A stretch of 64,000 bases of DNA from SLNP01 sp964568875 (GCA_964568875.1 CAZMSH010000002.1:1-64000); one strand, 5' to 3'. Positions 16,511-24,991 are shown, counted from the first letter of the stretch. Program-made: numbers and translations. The notes: generated by a model from the sequence alone, not told the origin.

Positions 16511-17359
16511 ATGAAGACAAATTGGATAACAGCAACAGCATCGGTAATCGGTAAATCTCACATTGAAAATGATTTACCCTGCCAGGATGCTTCAAGGGTA
16601 AAAAGGTTATCCCGCAACTGCGGTGTAGCTATAGTTGCCGATGGTGCAGGCTCATGCATGTACTCACAACTTGGGTCTAAAATACTGACAGATAGGGGTG
16701 TTTCCCTTTTTGCAAAAAAGCTGGCTAAATCTGCATTTGTTAGGAGAAAAAGAGTTCTCAGAAAAGACCACTGGCGCAGGATAGCTTTAGGGTGCTTTAA
16801 TGAATTGTACAATGTTTTGGCAGCTCAGGCCAAAAAGAACGATTACAATTTGAAAGATTTGAGCAGTACCATAATTGTTGTTGCTTTTGCCCCCTGGGGC
16901 CTTATGGTTGCCCATATAGGTGATGGCAGGGCTGCATATACAAATTCAAGCCCTGTTTGGAAGGCCTTGTTTACCCCTTGTTCTGGTTCTGAAGCCGGAA
17001 CAACTGTGTTTTTTACATCTGACAGGGTTTGGGATCAACCTGAAAAATATATTGAAACCACTGTTGTAAATGATTCAATCACAGGTTTTAGCCTATTATC
17101 TGATGGTATGGAAAAATCATCATTTGAGTGTTACATCAAAAAGCCGGGAGAAGTACGCTATTTCGATCCAAACATACCGTTCGTAAACTTCTTCAATCCG
17201 GTGGCTAATTCCCTGCAAGCTATGTCAGTAAAAGGTTGGAATCAAAAAATGATCAATGGTTCTTGGCAGAATTTTCTTTCAAGCGGAAATGAACGTTTGG
17301 TAAATGAACCTGATGATAAAACAATGATTGTAGGTATCCTCAAAAACTCAGCAAAATGA
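16511..17359 (+). CDS. PP2C-type Ser/Thr protein phosphatase
   Basis: 282 residues with the PP2C metal motifs in order: VADGAG (D44), HIGDGR (D138), LLSDGM (D198) and PDDKTMIV (D268/D269). It should remove phosphate from proteins phosphorylated by the kinase encoded next, whose start overlaps this stop by four bases (ATGA). The insert between 138 and 198 is longer than in PrpC/Stp enzymes, as usual for TerY-P phosphatases. No membrane segment. It is part of the vWA-DUF4407-PP2C-kinase operon. Confidence 0.9.
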   Translation: MKTNWITATASVIGKSHIENDLPCQDASRVKRLSRNCGVAIVADGAGSCMYSQLGSKILTDRGVSLFAKKLAKSAFVRRKRVLRKDHWRRIALGCFNELYNVLAAQAKKNDYNLKDLSSTIIVVAFAPWGLMVAHIGDGRAAYTNSSPVWKALFTPCSGSEAGTTVFFTSDRVWDQPEKYIETTVVNDSITGFSLLSDGMEKSSFECYIKKPGEVRYFDPNIPFVNFFNPVANSLQAMSVKGWNQKMINGSWQNFLSSGNERLVNEPDDKTMIVGILKNSAK

Positions 17360-18957
17360 CAAGATCATTAAAAACACAGTTTGGCAAAACCATTGAAATT
17401 GAGAGTAAAAGCCTCAATAGCGGCGGACAGGGAGGTATTCATAAGATTCTCACTTCCGGCTATGGCAATTACATTGTCAAGATATACCACGATCCGGGCA
17501 AAGCCAAGACGCTGGAACAGAAAATTCTTTCAATGGTGAAATATTCCCCTTGTAAAAATGCCACTCAAATTGTCCGTAAATCGCTGGCATGGGCAGAATG
17601 TGCTTTATACGAGAACCAACAATTTGTCGGCTATTTGATGCCAAATGTAAATAATGCCATAGAACTAGCAGAACTCACAACACCCCGGTCACCACACCAT
17701 CGTCATGGAAACGCATGGCAAAAATTCGATATTTCCAATAAAGATTCATTCAGGACAAGGCTGATAATATGTTACAACATTGCCCGTGCTATTGAACTTC
17801 TTCATCAAAGCGGTTTCTATACCCTGGTCGATTTAAAACCTGACAATATCATGGTAAATAATCAGGGTCTGATTACAATTATTGATCTTGACAGCATTCA
17901 AATGGTTGATAATAAAGGAATATTACGGTTCAATGCAGATGTGGCTACAGAAGATTTTGCACCACCGGAATTTTACAACCGGAAGATTGTCCCCAAAACA
18001 ACTAAAATCGAACACTCATGGGATGCTTTTAGTTTTGCTGTGATATGCTACAAAGTATTATTTGCCATTCATCCTTACCAGGCATCGCATAACAAATACA
18101 GCACTATCTCAGAGCTTATTGGCAATGGTTATTTTGCACATGGGTCAAGAAAGAGTGAATTGAGGGTTATCCCACACATACATAATGGTTTTCTCAGACT
18201 TCCTCAGATTATCCGGCAGCTATTCTTTCAAACCTTTGAGGTTGGTCATTCAAATCCATCAAAACGTCCGGTTTTATCTGACTGGGTCGGTTCATTTAGC
18301 TCAGTCCTTTTCTCTCATTCGGTTCCAAAAGGATTCGGCAATTATTCCGGTAATTACAGGAATTTCAGTCAGAGCAAGCCGAAAGTCTATAACCCGCCAC
18401 AAATCAAAGCTGATAAATTATTCAATGCCAATGATGTAATAATCAAATGGGTTGCGTCAAATGCTGTCCGCTGTACTTTGAATGGCAATAACGTAGGTTT
18501 AAACGGTAGTATTTCTGTTCCATTGGAGAATAAAAATTATTCATTCCTTGTAACCGGTAAGGATGGCTCAACTATCTCAAAAAAGATTTCAGTTCAGATT
18601 CCTGCTCCTAAAATCCTGAATTTCTCCCTAAGCAATATATCAAATGGAAAAGGTGTATTGAGTTGGGATGTAAATAATGCTACCACTGTGTTTTTAAACA
18701 ATACGCCAGTGAAGGCAACCGGTACAACGTCTCTGAACTTATTCCTGCCAAATTACACTTTAACCGCAATGAATAAGGCAGGGCAGTCAGTTCAAAAGTC
18801 CATAAAAAATCCTGTCTGGGGTTTGCATAAGAAGATAACTATAAAATCACCTTCAGAAAAAATAAGGCAATCCACTCCGGTACTTAAAGCAAATCAGCAG
18901 ATCAATTTCTCAGGGAAAATACGTGATAAAAAATATGCCATCCACTCAAGTTTTTAA
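17356..18957 (+). CDS. TerY-P type Ser/Thr protein kinase with C-terminal beta-sandwich repeats
   Basis: 533 residues. The N-terminal 320 form a protein kinase: glycine loop NSGGQGG near 21-27, ATP-site Lys in YIVKIY (K42), catalytic loop VDLKPDNIM (D159, K161, N164; the HRD motif is LVD), and the metal-binding Asp at IIDLDS in place of DFG. Residues about 385-505 contain two Ig-like segments of Val/Ser/Asn-rich beta strands, each with a pattern like WVASNAVRCTLNG and WDVNNATTVFLNN. These suggest a binding module. It overlaps the phosphatase gene by four bases. It is last of the core triad and is followed by two tiny membrane proteins. Confidence 0.88.
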   Translation: MTRSLKTQFGKTIEIESKSLNSGGQGGIHKILTSGYGNYIVKIYHDPGKAKTLEQKILSMVKYSPCKNATQIVRKSLAWAECALYENQQFVGYLMPNVNNAIELAELTTPRSPHHRHGNAWQKFDISNKDSFRTRLIICYNIARAIELLHQSGFYTLVDLKPDNIMVNNQGLITIIDLDSIQMVDNKGILRFNADVATEDFAPPEFYNRKIVPKTTKIEHSWDAFSFAVICYKVLFAIHPYQASHNKYSTISELIGNGYFAHGSRKSELRVIPHIHNGFLRLPQIIRQLFFQTFEVGHSNPSKRPVLSDWVGSFSSVLFSHSVPKGFGNYSGNYRNFSQSKPKVYNPPQIKADKLFNANDVIIKWVASNAVRCTLNGNNVGLNGSISVPLENKNYSFLVTGKDGSTISKKISVQIPAPKILNFSLSNISNGKGVLSWDVNNATTVFLNNTPVKATGTTSLNLFLPNYTLTAMNKAGQSVQKSIKNPVWGLHKKITIKSPSEKIRQSTPVLKANQQINFSGKIRDKKYAIHSSF

Positions 18958-18960
18958 ACC

Positions 18961-19089
18961 ATGAAAGCATTGAACAAAAAACAAAAACGATACTGGCTGT
19001 TTGCATTGACACTTGCTGTGTCAGCAATTGCCGCATTGCTCTATTACAAATCGAAATCAAAGAATAAATCAAATTCATTTAAAATCTAA
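18961..19089 (+). CDS. 42-residue single-pass membrane protein
   Basis: This frame begins three bases after the kinase stop and ends five bases before the next start. It encodes a basic N-terminus (MKALNKKQKR), one hydrophobic helix (residues 11-29, rich in Leu and Ala), and a Lys/Ser tail (KSKSKNKSNS). The tight spacing and the textbook basic-helix-basic layout support a real micro-protein. Function unknown; it may anchor or modulate the kinase. Confidence 0.65.
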   Translation: MKALNKKQKRYWLFALTLAVSAIAALLYYKSKSKNKSNSFKI

Positions 19090-19093
19090 GGAG

Positions 19094-19345
19094 ATGAAAA
19101 AAGTAGTAATTACATTGATAATCGTGCTATTCCTGTTGGTCATAATCTTTCTGGTTATGCCATTTCTGATGGGTGCTCTGATTGACCAGGGCAGGCCTTC
19201 TTATTTCCTGTCGATTATTACAGGAATTTTCACTTTATCAGGAATGTGGCAACTATTCCGTGGTAAAATAAAACCCGGTGTAGCATTATTGCTGTTGGCA
19301 GTTGTGATGTTCTTTTTTACGAATCACATGGTTCACATCTATTAG
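19094..19345 (+). CDS. 83-residue membrane protein at the end of the TerY-P operon
   Basis: The start is the ATG at 19094, five bases after the stop of the 42-residue gene; a longer in-frame extension to 19013 would overlap that gene and is rejected. Three hydrophobic helices are visible (about residues 3-22, 31-48 and 55-78), separated by short polar turns. No family recognised. It is probably the last gene of the transcript, because the next 1.2 kb contains no credible gene. Confidence 0.65.
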   Translation: MKKVVITLIIVLFLLVIIFLVMPFLMGALIDQGRPSYFLSIITGIFTLSGMWQLFRGKIKPGVALLLLAVVMFFFTNHMVHIY

Positions 19346-19407
19346 CCATCATTTTAAAGAGAAAATAAACTATGGTGAAAGGCAGCCCTCCCCACGCCAG
19401 CCCTTCT

Positions 19408-19563
19408 GTTGTTTATTTTTGTCACACTTTTTGTTGCCATCGCACGTATAGCACTTTGCCATCCTCGTTCCTGCGGTGGCAAAAAGCTATGCCAACCCGC
19501 AGAAACAAAAAGACAGCCACTCCAATGCGCCCCGTCAGTGGCTTTGCGCCAAAAATAAACAAC
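19408..19563. repeat. Foldback element 1 with 14-bp perfect terminal inverted repeats
   Basis: The outer arms GTTGTTTATTTTTG (19408-19421) and CAAAAATAAACAAC (19550-19563) match perfectly. Inside, CTTTTTGTT pairs with AACAAAAAG, then TAGC/GCTA, GCCA/TGGC and CTGCGG/CCGCAG nest further. A separate hairpin AGCCACT/AGTGGCT (19515-19543) branches off on the right. The single strand could fold end to end, like an integron attC site, a structured RNA or a small non-autonomous element. Confidence 0.75.
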
Positions 19564-19574
19564 CCAAAGCTAAG

Positions 19575-19661
19575 TTACATAATGCGGCATTATAGGAACA
19601 GCCTATTTTCAGCGGTATAAATGAATTGTTTTCGGCTATCCTATAATGAGCCATTATGTAA
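19575..19661. repeat. Foldback element 2: two inverted 23-bp palindromic sites
   Basis: The left site is TTACATAATG-CGG-CATTATAGGA (19575-19597); the right site (19639-19661) is its reverse complement except for the three central bases. Each site is itself a palindrome, ATAATG-nnn-CATTAT. The pairing continues inward with AGCC/GGCT. Variable three-base centres flanked by fixed half-sites resemble recombinase or regulator binding sites. Confidence 0.75.
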
Positions 19662-19762
19662 AATAGCCGCACACCCTCCCGCACCCGGTACTCCAACGAC
19701 AGTCCATCTATCCAACGACATCCTGAAAATGACCTCAATTTCCCCACCACCCTTTCAGCGGT

Positions 19763-20117
19763 GCAGGAAAAAATAAACTATGAATTGTTTTATGGCCAAG
19801 TGCTTACAGCCTGTTCATTCCACTCCTTTATTCGTTCCTCGTACCTCGTCACTCATGCATTCGTTTCATTCACAAGCTTCAGCACCCCATGCAAAAGTGG
19901 CTCATTCACTCATTCCGCAATGCCTGCCCGCACTTCATTCACCGGAACGCCTGTTTTCCTCCCTCACCGGCTTTTTGTAAAACAGAAAATTACAAAAAGC
20001 CCACCCCGCAAAACAGGCATATTCCGGTTCATATATCCCAACCCGAATTTCTCCATTCCCTCAATCGCCACCTTTGCCTTTCCCACCCTGAAAAGCGGTA
20101 TAGTTTATTTTTCCTGC
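19763..20117. repeat. 355-bp segment bounded by 18-bp inverted repeats with a nested long hairpin
   Basis: The left end GCAGGAAAAAATAAACTAT (19763-19781) and right end ATAGTTTATTTTTCCTGC (20100-20117) are complementary apart from one extra A. Inside, GGCTTTTTGTAA (19969-19980) pairs perfectly with TTACAAAAAGCC (19990-20001). Outside that, ACCGGAA plus GCCTGTTTT (from 19941) pairs with AAAACAGGC plus TTCCGGT (to 20028). Confidence 0.65.
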
Positions 20118-20536
20118 GGATTGTTTACCCCGGAAATTGCGCCACAACAGAAGTCTTTCATTGAAAAAAGACTCGTTTCCAAATCCGGCATTAATTGAAC
20201 GCAACGGCAAATTTAAGCCACAGGTCTGAATCCATCCAAAAGACTACGGCATAAACCCACAATGCCCCCGCACGATCCATTTATTCCGTTTCCTTTTGTC
20301 TGGTTCAGCCCTTTTTCTTTTTGGTTGCCTAAGCGTTCAAATAAGCCTTGCTATGTCCATTATGATACTCTGGACGACCTGACAGGGCAAAGCGATGCAA
20401 TGAATAGCATAAGAATCAGAAAAGTCATGATTGCTCACTTTTTGATATAATTTTCCTGAAAAGCAAGGACAAAGCCGTATTAAGTCCGTGTCAAGTCCAA
20501 GCGAAAACAGATTTATAAACTTAAATATTTCACAAA

Positions 20537-21178
20537 ATGGGTAAAATTGCACAAGGCGTATTAGGTGGTTTCTCCGGCAAGGTCGGAAACATCGTAGGTG
20601 GTACATGGAAAGGGATTGATTACATGCGTATCAAACCCGCCAACGTATCGAATCCAAAAACTCAGGGTCAACTCGACCAACGTTCCAAATTCTCAACTGT
20701 TTTGAGGTTTCTTCAGCCGCTGACAGATTTCCTGAAAGTCGGATTTAAACTGTATGCGATCAAGATGACACAGTTCAACAGTGCTATGTCATATAACTTG
20801 AACAACGCAATCACAGGAACATATCCAAATTTCACAATCGATTATACCAAAGCTCTGGTAGGTCGTGGAAGTCTGGTTGGTGCTGCAGGAGCTGCAGCAG
20901 CTTCATCCAGTGCCGGGGTTGTTGAATTTTCCTGGACTGATAATTCAGGATCAGGAAATGCACTCGGAACTGACAAGGCTCTTTTAGTTGTTTACAATGC
21001 AACAAAGGGATATGCAGTTTACGACACTGCCGGAGCTTCCAGGGCAACACAAGCACAAAACCTCACAGTGCCCTCTGACTTCTCAGGAGACTCTGTAGAA
21101 GCCTTTATCGGGTTTGTTTCTGAGGATGGTAAAGAAGTGGCTAACAGCGTTTATATTGGCTCTGTAACCGTTGCTTAG
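20537..21178 (+). CDS. DUF6266 family protein
   Basis: 213 residues starting MGKIAQGVLGGFSGKVG, the highly typical N-terminus of the Bacteroidota DUF6266 family, followed by GGTWKGIDYMR and a conserved NPKTQGQLDQR segment. The middle is Ala/Ser/Gly-rich and the C-terminal half is predicted beta-rich. There is no signal peptide. Function is not known; family members are often isolated genes in variable regions. It has its own strong terminator and stands alone after the foldback segment. Confidence 0.8.
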   Translation: MGKIAQGVLGGFSGKVGNIVGGTWKGIDYMRIKPANVSNPKTQGQLDQRSKFSTVLRFLQPLTDFLKVGFKLYAIKMTQFNSAMSYNLNNAITGTYPNFTIDYTKALVGRGSLVGAAGAAAASSSAGVVEFSWTDNSGSGNALGTDKALLVVYNATKGYAVYDTAGASRATQAQNLTVPSDFSGDSVEAFIGFVSEDGKEVANSVYIGSVTVA

Positions 21179-21198
21179 CAGGATTAAACGTTTCTTTT

Positions 21199-21230
21199 AA
21201 ACCGCTGCATTCGTGTAGCGGTTTTTTTAT
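21199..21230 (+). terminator. Rho-independent terminator with UUCG loop after the DUF6266 gene
   Basis: The stem AAACCGCTGCA / TGTAGCGGTTT has eleven pairs (one G-T) closed by the extra-stable TTCG tetraloop, and is followed by a run of Ts. It lies 20 bp after the stop codon. Confidence 0.93.
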
Positions 21231-21484
21231 TCTCCAAAGACGACATATCAGGTGGAAAGTTTTCAAAATACCACAAAATATTCCGACCTTTGAACCCATT
21301 GACCACCAATTACATTTTCTTATTTTTGTTCTGAATTATCACTTACTTGTATAGATTTTGTGTCCTATTTGTTGCCCAATCCGTGTAAGTAATTGATAAA
21401 CAATATAGGGTTACTTTCTGTATCGGCAAGTGAATCAGACATAGCAGAGCCGGAAATAACAATGCAATAATCCTCTGCAGGTTG
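21231..21484. other. Intergenic stretch between the DUF6266 terminator and the rhodanese gene
   Basis: About 250 bases without a credible gene, hairpin or repeat that I can see. It separates the accessory left part of the window from the housekeeping genes to the right. Confidence 0.6.
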
Positions 21485-21880
21485 CTACTTTTCCGTAACC
21501 ACTACTTCCATACCATTAGCCTTCCATCCGGTTATACCGTCGGTTAAGACAACAAGCCTGCCCTTGTAGCCGAGATCCTTCAGCATGCCAATAATCTTTG
21601 TTGTTCTCCTGTTAGTGGTACAATATACTACTATAGTCTTTTTTCTTAGGTACTTCGACAGTTCTTCCACGGCATTTCCGGAATCGGCATCAATGCAAAC
21701 CGCACCCCTGATATGTCCTGAATTATACATTGCCACCGTGCGTCCATCAATGATAACAGAACTGCGGCTGTTAAGCCTTGACAGAATTGGTTTTGCTTCG
21801 GCCGACACTATTTCCTTAATTCTCTGGGCGTTCAGCAGTGTTGGAACAAAAATTAGTATAATTATCAGAATTCTTTTCAT
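21485..21880 (-). CDS. Secreted rhodanese-like protein
   Basis: 131 residues with an N-terminal signal peptide (MKRILIIILIFVPTLLNAQ) and a single rhodanese domain. VIIDGRT and YNSGHIRGAVCID are the CH2-type structural motifs, and VVYCTTNRRT carries the active-site Cys that would hold a persulfide. It is predicted to act in the periplasm or on the outer side of the membrane, moving sulfur or reacting with thiols. It is monocistronic, and the direction is opposite to its right neighbour. Confidence 0.85.
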   Translation of the reverse strand: MKRILIIILIFVPTLLNAQRIKEIVSAEAKPILSRLNSRSSVIIDGRTVAMYNSGHIRGAVCIDADSGNAVEELSKYLRKKTIVVYCTTNRRTTKIIGMLKDLGYKGRLVVLTDGITGWKANGMEVVVTEK

Positions 21881-22022
21881 TTTGGTAAGGGTAATACGGA
21901 AAACTGAGACACAAAAATAGAAGAATAATTAAGCATGGCATCAGATCTTGAAAATTAATCTGCGAGTCGATAAAACAGTAAGGTATTATATAGTAATCTG
22001 TTTTTCAGGCATGAAAATATTT

Positions 22023-22053
22023 TTGCACTGGTCTGAATAATAGTATAATTTTG
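22023..22053 (+). promoter_or_regulatory. Bacteroidota-type promoter for the S1P-lyase-like gene
   Basis: TTG at 22023-22025, a 20-base spacer and TAATTTTG at 22046-22053 match the -33/-7 consensus TTG-N19-21-TAnnTTTG exactly. Transcription would start near 22060, giving a leader of about 110 bases. That leader contains a hairpin CCGGTCA/TGACCGG at 22107-22140. Confidence 0.65.
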
Positions 22054-22170
22054 ATATAATGAACCAAACACTGAATTTGATTGGCATGCTGTTGATAAGT
22101 TAATAGCCGGTCATAAATTCCATACTTTCACTGTGACCGGTGGCATTGAAATAAACTCATAAGGTCACAA

Positions 22171-23643
22171 ATGAAAGCAAAAAGCATCTCTTTTCCGGCT
22201 GAAGGCATTGATACATCCTCGCTTCTTGAGGATTTGAAGGCTATCAAATCTGCTGATACTGAGTGGAGAAACGGCAGAGTGTTTGGGTATATCTATCACC
22301 CTGGTGATGAGGATGCAAAGCTGATCGAGAAAGCATACCTGATGTTCTTCTACGAGAATGCATTAAATCCATCACTATTCAACTCGTTAAAGAAATTTGA
22401 AAATGAGACTGTTGCGATGGTGGCAAATCTTCTTAACGGCACCAGTGCGACAGTCGGCAATCTTACTTCCGGGGGAACCGAGAGCATCCTGCTTGCGGTA
22501 AAGACAGCGAGGGACAAGGCCAGGGCAGAAAAACCCGCGATAAGGGCACCTGAGGTCCTGGTACCTATGTCTATCCATCCGGCTTTTGAAAAGGCAGCCC
22601 ATTACGTGAATGTTAAAGTCGTACATGTTCCGGTCAGCGATGACAAAAGAGTTGATATATCTGCCATGGAGGCTTCAATATCAGGCAACACAATTCTTCT
22701 TGTTGGCTCGGCCCCATGTTTTCCTCATGGTGTTATTGACCCGATAAGGGAGATTGGTAGCCTGGGATTGAAATACAACATTCCTGTTCATGTGGATGCC
22801 TGCCTGGGTGGCCTTATGCTTCCTTTTGTGGAAAAGCTCGGATATAACGTAGAACCGTTTGATTTCAGGGTTCCCGGGGTAACAAGCATTTCTGCCGATC
22901 TTCACAAATATGGTTACTCATCAAAAGGTGCATCCGTAACTCTTTATATCGACTCAGAGTTCCGCAAGCATCAGTATTTTGTTTACACTGACTGGTCTGG
23001 TGGATTATACGGATCACCCACAATGATGGGGACGAAATGCGGCGGACCCATAGCATCATCATGGGCAATTATCAGGCACCTGGGGTACAAGGGTTATCTC
23101 GAGAAGGCACGTAAAGTGATGCTGGCGACCAGGCAGATTCAGGAAGGCATAAACGCAATTGAGGGTCTGAAAGTCATCAGCAATCCGGAAATGTCTGTAT
23201 TTGCCTTTACGTCTGATAAATATGATATTTTCAATATAGGTGATGAGCTTACCTTAAGAGGATGGCATCTTGACAGGCTTCAGTATCCCAATTCTCTTCA
23301 TATGACGATATCCTTTGGCAATTCCGGATTGGCATCAGAGTTTATCAGTGCTCTTGAGTCATCGGTCAGAGCGGTTGCAGGCGATAAGGTTCAGAAGCTA
23401 CAGTCGCAGCTGACCGTATCAATGATCAGGAGTTTTTCAAAGATTCTGCCTGAACGCTGGTTCAGGGCAATGTCTAAAGCATTGTCAGGACTATTCGGAG
23501 GTGACGGCAACGGAAAAACTTCGAGAAGTGCTGCAATGTACGGTGCATCATCGGCGATTGACAATCGAAGGAACGTTCACGATATGGTATTAGATATAAT
23601 GGACAAGATGTACCGGATCTGGCATAGAAAGGACAAGAACTAA
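22171..23643 (+). CDS. Sphingosine-1-phosphate lyase-like PLP enzyme
   Basis: 490-residue group II PLP decarboxylase-fold protein. NLTSGGTESILLAVKTARD binds cofactor and substrate, HVDACLGG is the Asp motif, and SADLHKYGYSSKG has the cofactor Lys (K246). YTDWSGGLYGSPTMMG is the signature shared with sphingosine-1-phosphate lyases rather than with glutamate decarboxylase. The predicted reaction is retro-aldol cleavage of a phosphorylated long-chain base to a fatty aldehyde and phosphoethanolamine. Bacteroidota make sphingolipids, so the role fits. No N-terminal membrane anchor is seen, unlike the eukaryotic enzyme. The C-terminal 70 residues are a helical extension containing a Gly/Asn/Ser-rich linker. 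Confidence 0.8.
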   Translation: MKAKSISFPAEGIDTSSLLEDLKAIKSADTEWRNGRVFGYIYHPGDEDAKLIEKAYLMFFYENALNPSLFNSLKKFENETVAMVANLLNGTSATVGNLTSGGTESILLAVKTARDKARAEKPAIRAPEVLVPMSIHPAFEKAAHYVNVKVVHVPVSDDKRVDISAMEASISGNTILLVGSAPCFPHGVIDPIREIGSLGLKYNIPVHVDACLGGLMLPFVEKLGYNVEPFDFRVPGVTSISADLHKYGYSSKGASVTLYIDSEFRKHQYFVYTDWSGGLYGSPTMMGTKCGGPIASSWAIIRHLGYKGYLEKARKVMLATRQIQEGINAIEGLKVISNPEMSVFAFTSDKYDIFNIGDELTLRGWHLDRLQYPNSLHMTISFGNSGLASEFISALESSVRAVAGDKVQKLQSQLTVSMIRSFSKILPERWFRAMSKALSGLFGGDGNGKTSRSAAMYGASSAIDNRRNVHDMVLDIMDKMYRIWHRKDKN

Positions 23644-23728
23644 AGCTGCAGACAGTTTTACGGTTCCATTGTAAGGAATATCGCTACAAATAAATAATTT
23701 CGTCCTCTGTATTTTATACTTCTTACAT

Positions 23729-24991
23729 ATGGACACTTTCTTCGTAATAATTGCGCTGGGGCTTCTTATTTTTTTCTCCCACCTGTTCAACGAACTGTTT
23801 GACAGAACCAAGATACCAAATGTATTGTTGTTGCTGCTCATCGGAATAATTATCGGTCCGGTTAGCGGCATTATTACACAGGATTTCTTCGGCGGGCTCG
23901 GCCAGGTCTTTACTACAATAACACTGATTATAATACTCTTTGAAAGCGGAGCGAGTCTGAAAATCGGAATTATAAAGAAGACTCTGGCGCCATCTCTGAT
24001 GCTGACAGTTATTAACTTCATAATTACAGTTACAATTGCTGTCGGAGTGGTAACTGCCCTCACACCCCTGAATATTGTTGAGGCATCGTTCGTGGGAGCT
24101 ATTATAGGAGGAACCTCTTCCGCTGTCGTGATACCAATGGTCAGACAGTTAAGACTTAGCGAGAAAGGATCTTCTCTTCTGATACTAGAATCTGCATTAA
24201 GTGATGTTCTGTGTCTGGTAGTCGGGCTTGCCCTTCTTGACGGTATTTCTGAGGGTATGGTGAGTATAGGCAATATTTTATCAAATATGTGGAAGGGCTT
24301 TCTGTTTGCACTACTTCTGGGTCTGGCTGCAGGTGTTGCCTGGTCGGTATTTATCAGGAGCATGAGGAGTCTGAAAAACTCAATGTTCACCACGCTTGCG
24401 TTTACATTTGTACTGTATGGACTGGTTGAATATCTGAGTTTTAACGGAGGTATATCTGTCCTGTCTTTCGGTATTGTTCTGGGTAATATTGACGGGCTGA
24501 ACGACAGGCCGTTATTCAGAAAACTCGAGTTTAAACAGGTTTCAGGTGTAAATGAGAATGAGAGAAACTTCTTTTCTGAGATTGTCTTTGTTATGCAGAC
24601 CTACTTTTTCGTTTATGTTGGAATAAGTCTGCAGTTTGGGTCTTTCAAAATCTATTCAATAGGATTAGTGCTTATACTTCTGATAATGGCGTCAAGGCCT
24701 TTTATAATAAAACTCTTTACAAGGAAAGACCATTCAGCAGCTGAGGTTGCTATAATGTCGGTTATGACACCAAAGGGGCTCGTTCCTGCGATTCTTGCTT
24801 CTCTGCCGCTTCAGATGGGTCTTGCCGACGGGGAAGTAATAATGGATCTCGGATATTCGGTGGTATTGTTCAGTATAATGCTCTGTTCGGCCCTGGTGAT
24901 CTTCCTGGGAAAGAAGAATGAGAAAGCAGCAGCACCTACAGATGTTATCACCGAAATGGAGGCAATTGCTGAGGGACAATCAGAAGGGTGA
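23729..24991 (+). CDS. Cation:proton antiporter (CPA1/NhaP-like)
   Basis: 420 residues with about 12 hydrophobic segments. The fold's core motifs are visible: IPNVLLLLLIGIIIGP in helix 2-3, FESGASL in helix 5 and GGTSSAVVIPMV in helix 6, then ESALSDVLCLV, whose acidic residues (ESxxSD) are typical of CPA antiporters. There is no cytoplasmic TrkA-type nucleotide domain after residue 390. It should exchange Na+ (or K+) for H+ across the inner membrane. It converges on the V/A-ATPase operon, with hairpins between. Confidence 0.85.
   Translation: MDTFFVIIALGLLIFFSHLFNELFDRTKIPNVLLLLLIGIIIGPVSGIITQDFFGGLGQVFTTITLIIILFESGASLKIGIIKKTLAPSLMLTVINFIITVTIAVGVVTALTPLNIVEASFVGAIIGGTSSAVVIPMVRQLRLSEKGSSLLILESALSDVLCLVVGLALLDGISEGMVSIGNILSNMWKGFLFALLLGLAAGVAWSVFIRSMRSLKNSMFTTLAFTFVLYGLVEYLSFNGGISVLSFGIVLGNIDGLNDRPLFRKLEFKQVSGVNENERNFFSEIVFVMQTYFFVYVGISLQFGSFKIYSIGLVLILLIMASRPFIIKLFTRKDHSAAEVAIMSVMTPKGLVPAILASLPLQMGLADGEVIMDLGYSVVLFSIMLCSALVIFLGKKNEKAAAPTDVITEMEAIAEGQSEG

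Larger units (their letters stand above)
19346..20536. other. 1.2-kb non-coding, repeat-rich segment
   Basis: Open frames here are short, lack family resemblance and have odd composition (many Pro, His, Ser), so I call none of them genes. The segment is pyrimidine-rich on the plus strand and filled with nested inverted repeats listed separately (19408-19563, 19575-19661, 19763-20117). A ten-base motif GTTTATTTTT or its complement recurs near 19363, 19411, 19551, 19771 and 20103, in alternating orientation. TTTCAGCGGT followed by a nearby ATGAATTGTTTT occurs twice (19606 and 19753). The stretch 20200-20536 shows no clear structure and probably holds the promoter of the next gene. Confidence 0.6.

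Noticed and set aside
14401..19345. Full tellurite-resistance (Ter) operon
   Set aside because: Only the vWA/PP2C/kinase arm is present; no TerD-like, TerC or TerB protein is encoded in the window.
19408..19661. Integron attC array
   Set aside because: Foldback form is suggestive, but I do not find the standard RYYYAAC/GTTRRRY core pair and no integrase is in the window, so I do not name it attC.
19372..20198. Several open frames of 60-145 codons in the repeat-rich segment
   Set aside because: Composition is Pro/His/Ser-rich and unlike neighbouring proteins, frames overlap each other, and the DNA is better explained by nested inverted repeats.
23590..24393. 267-codon minus-strand frame opposite the antiporter gene
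   Set aside because: Ile/Thr/Ser-rich shadow of a membrane protein gene; no domain.
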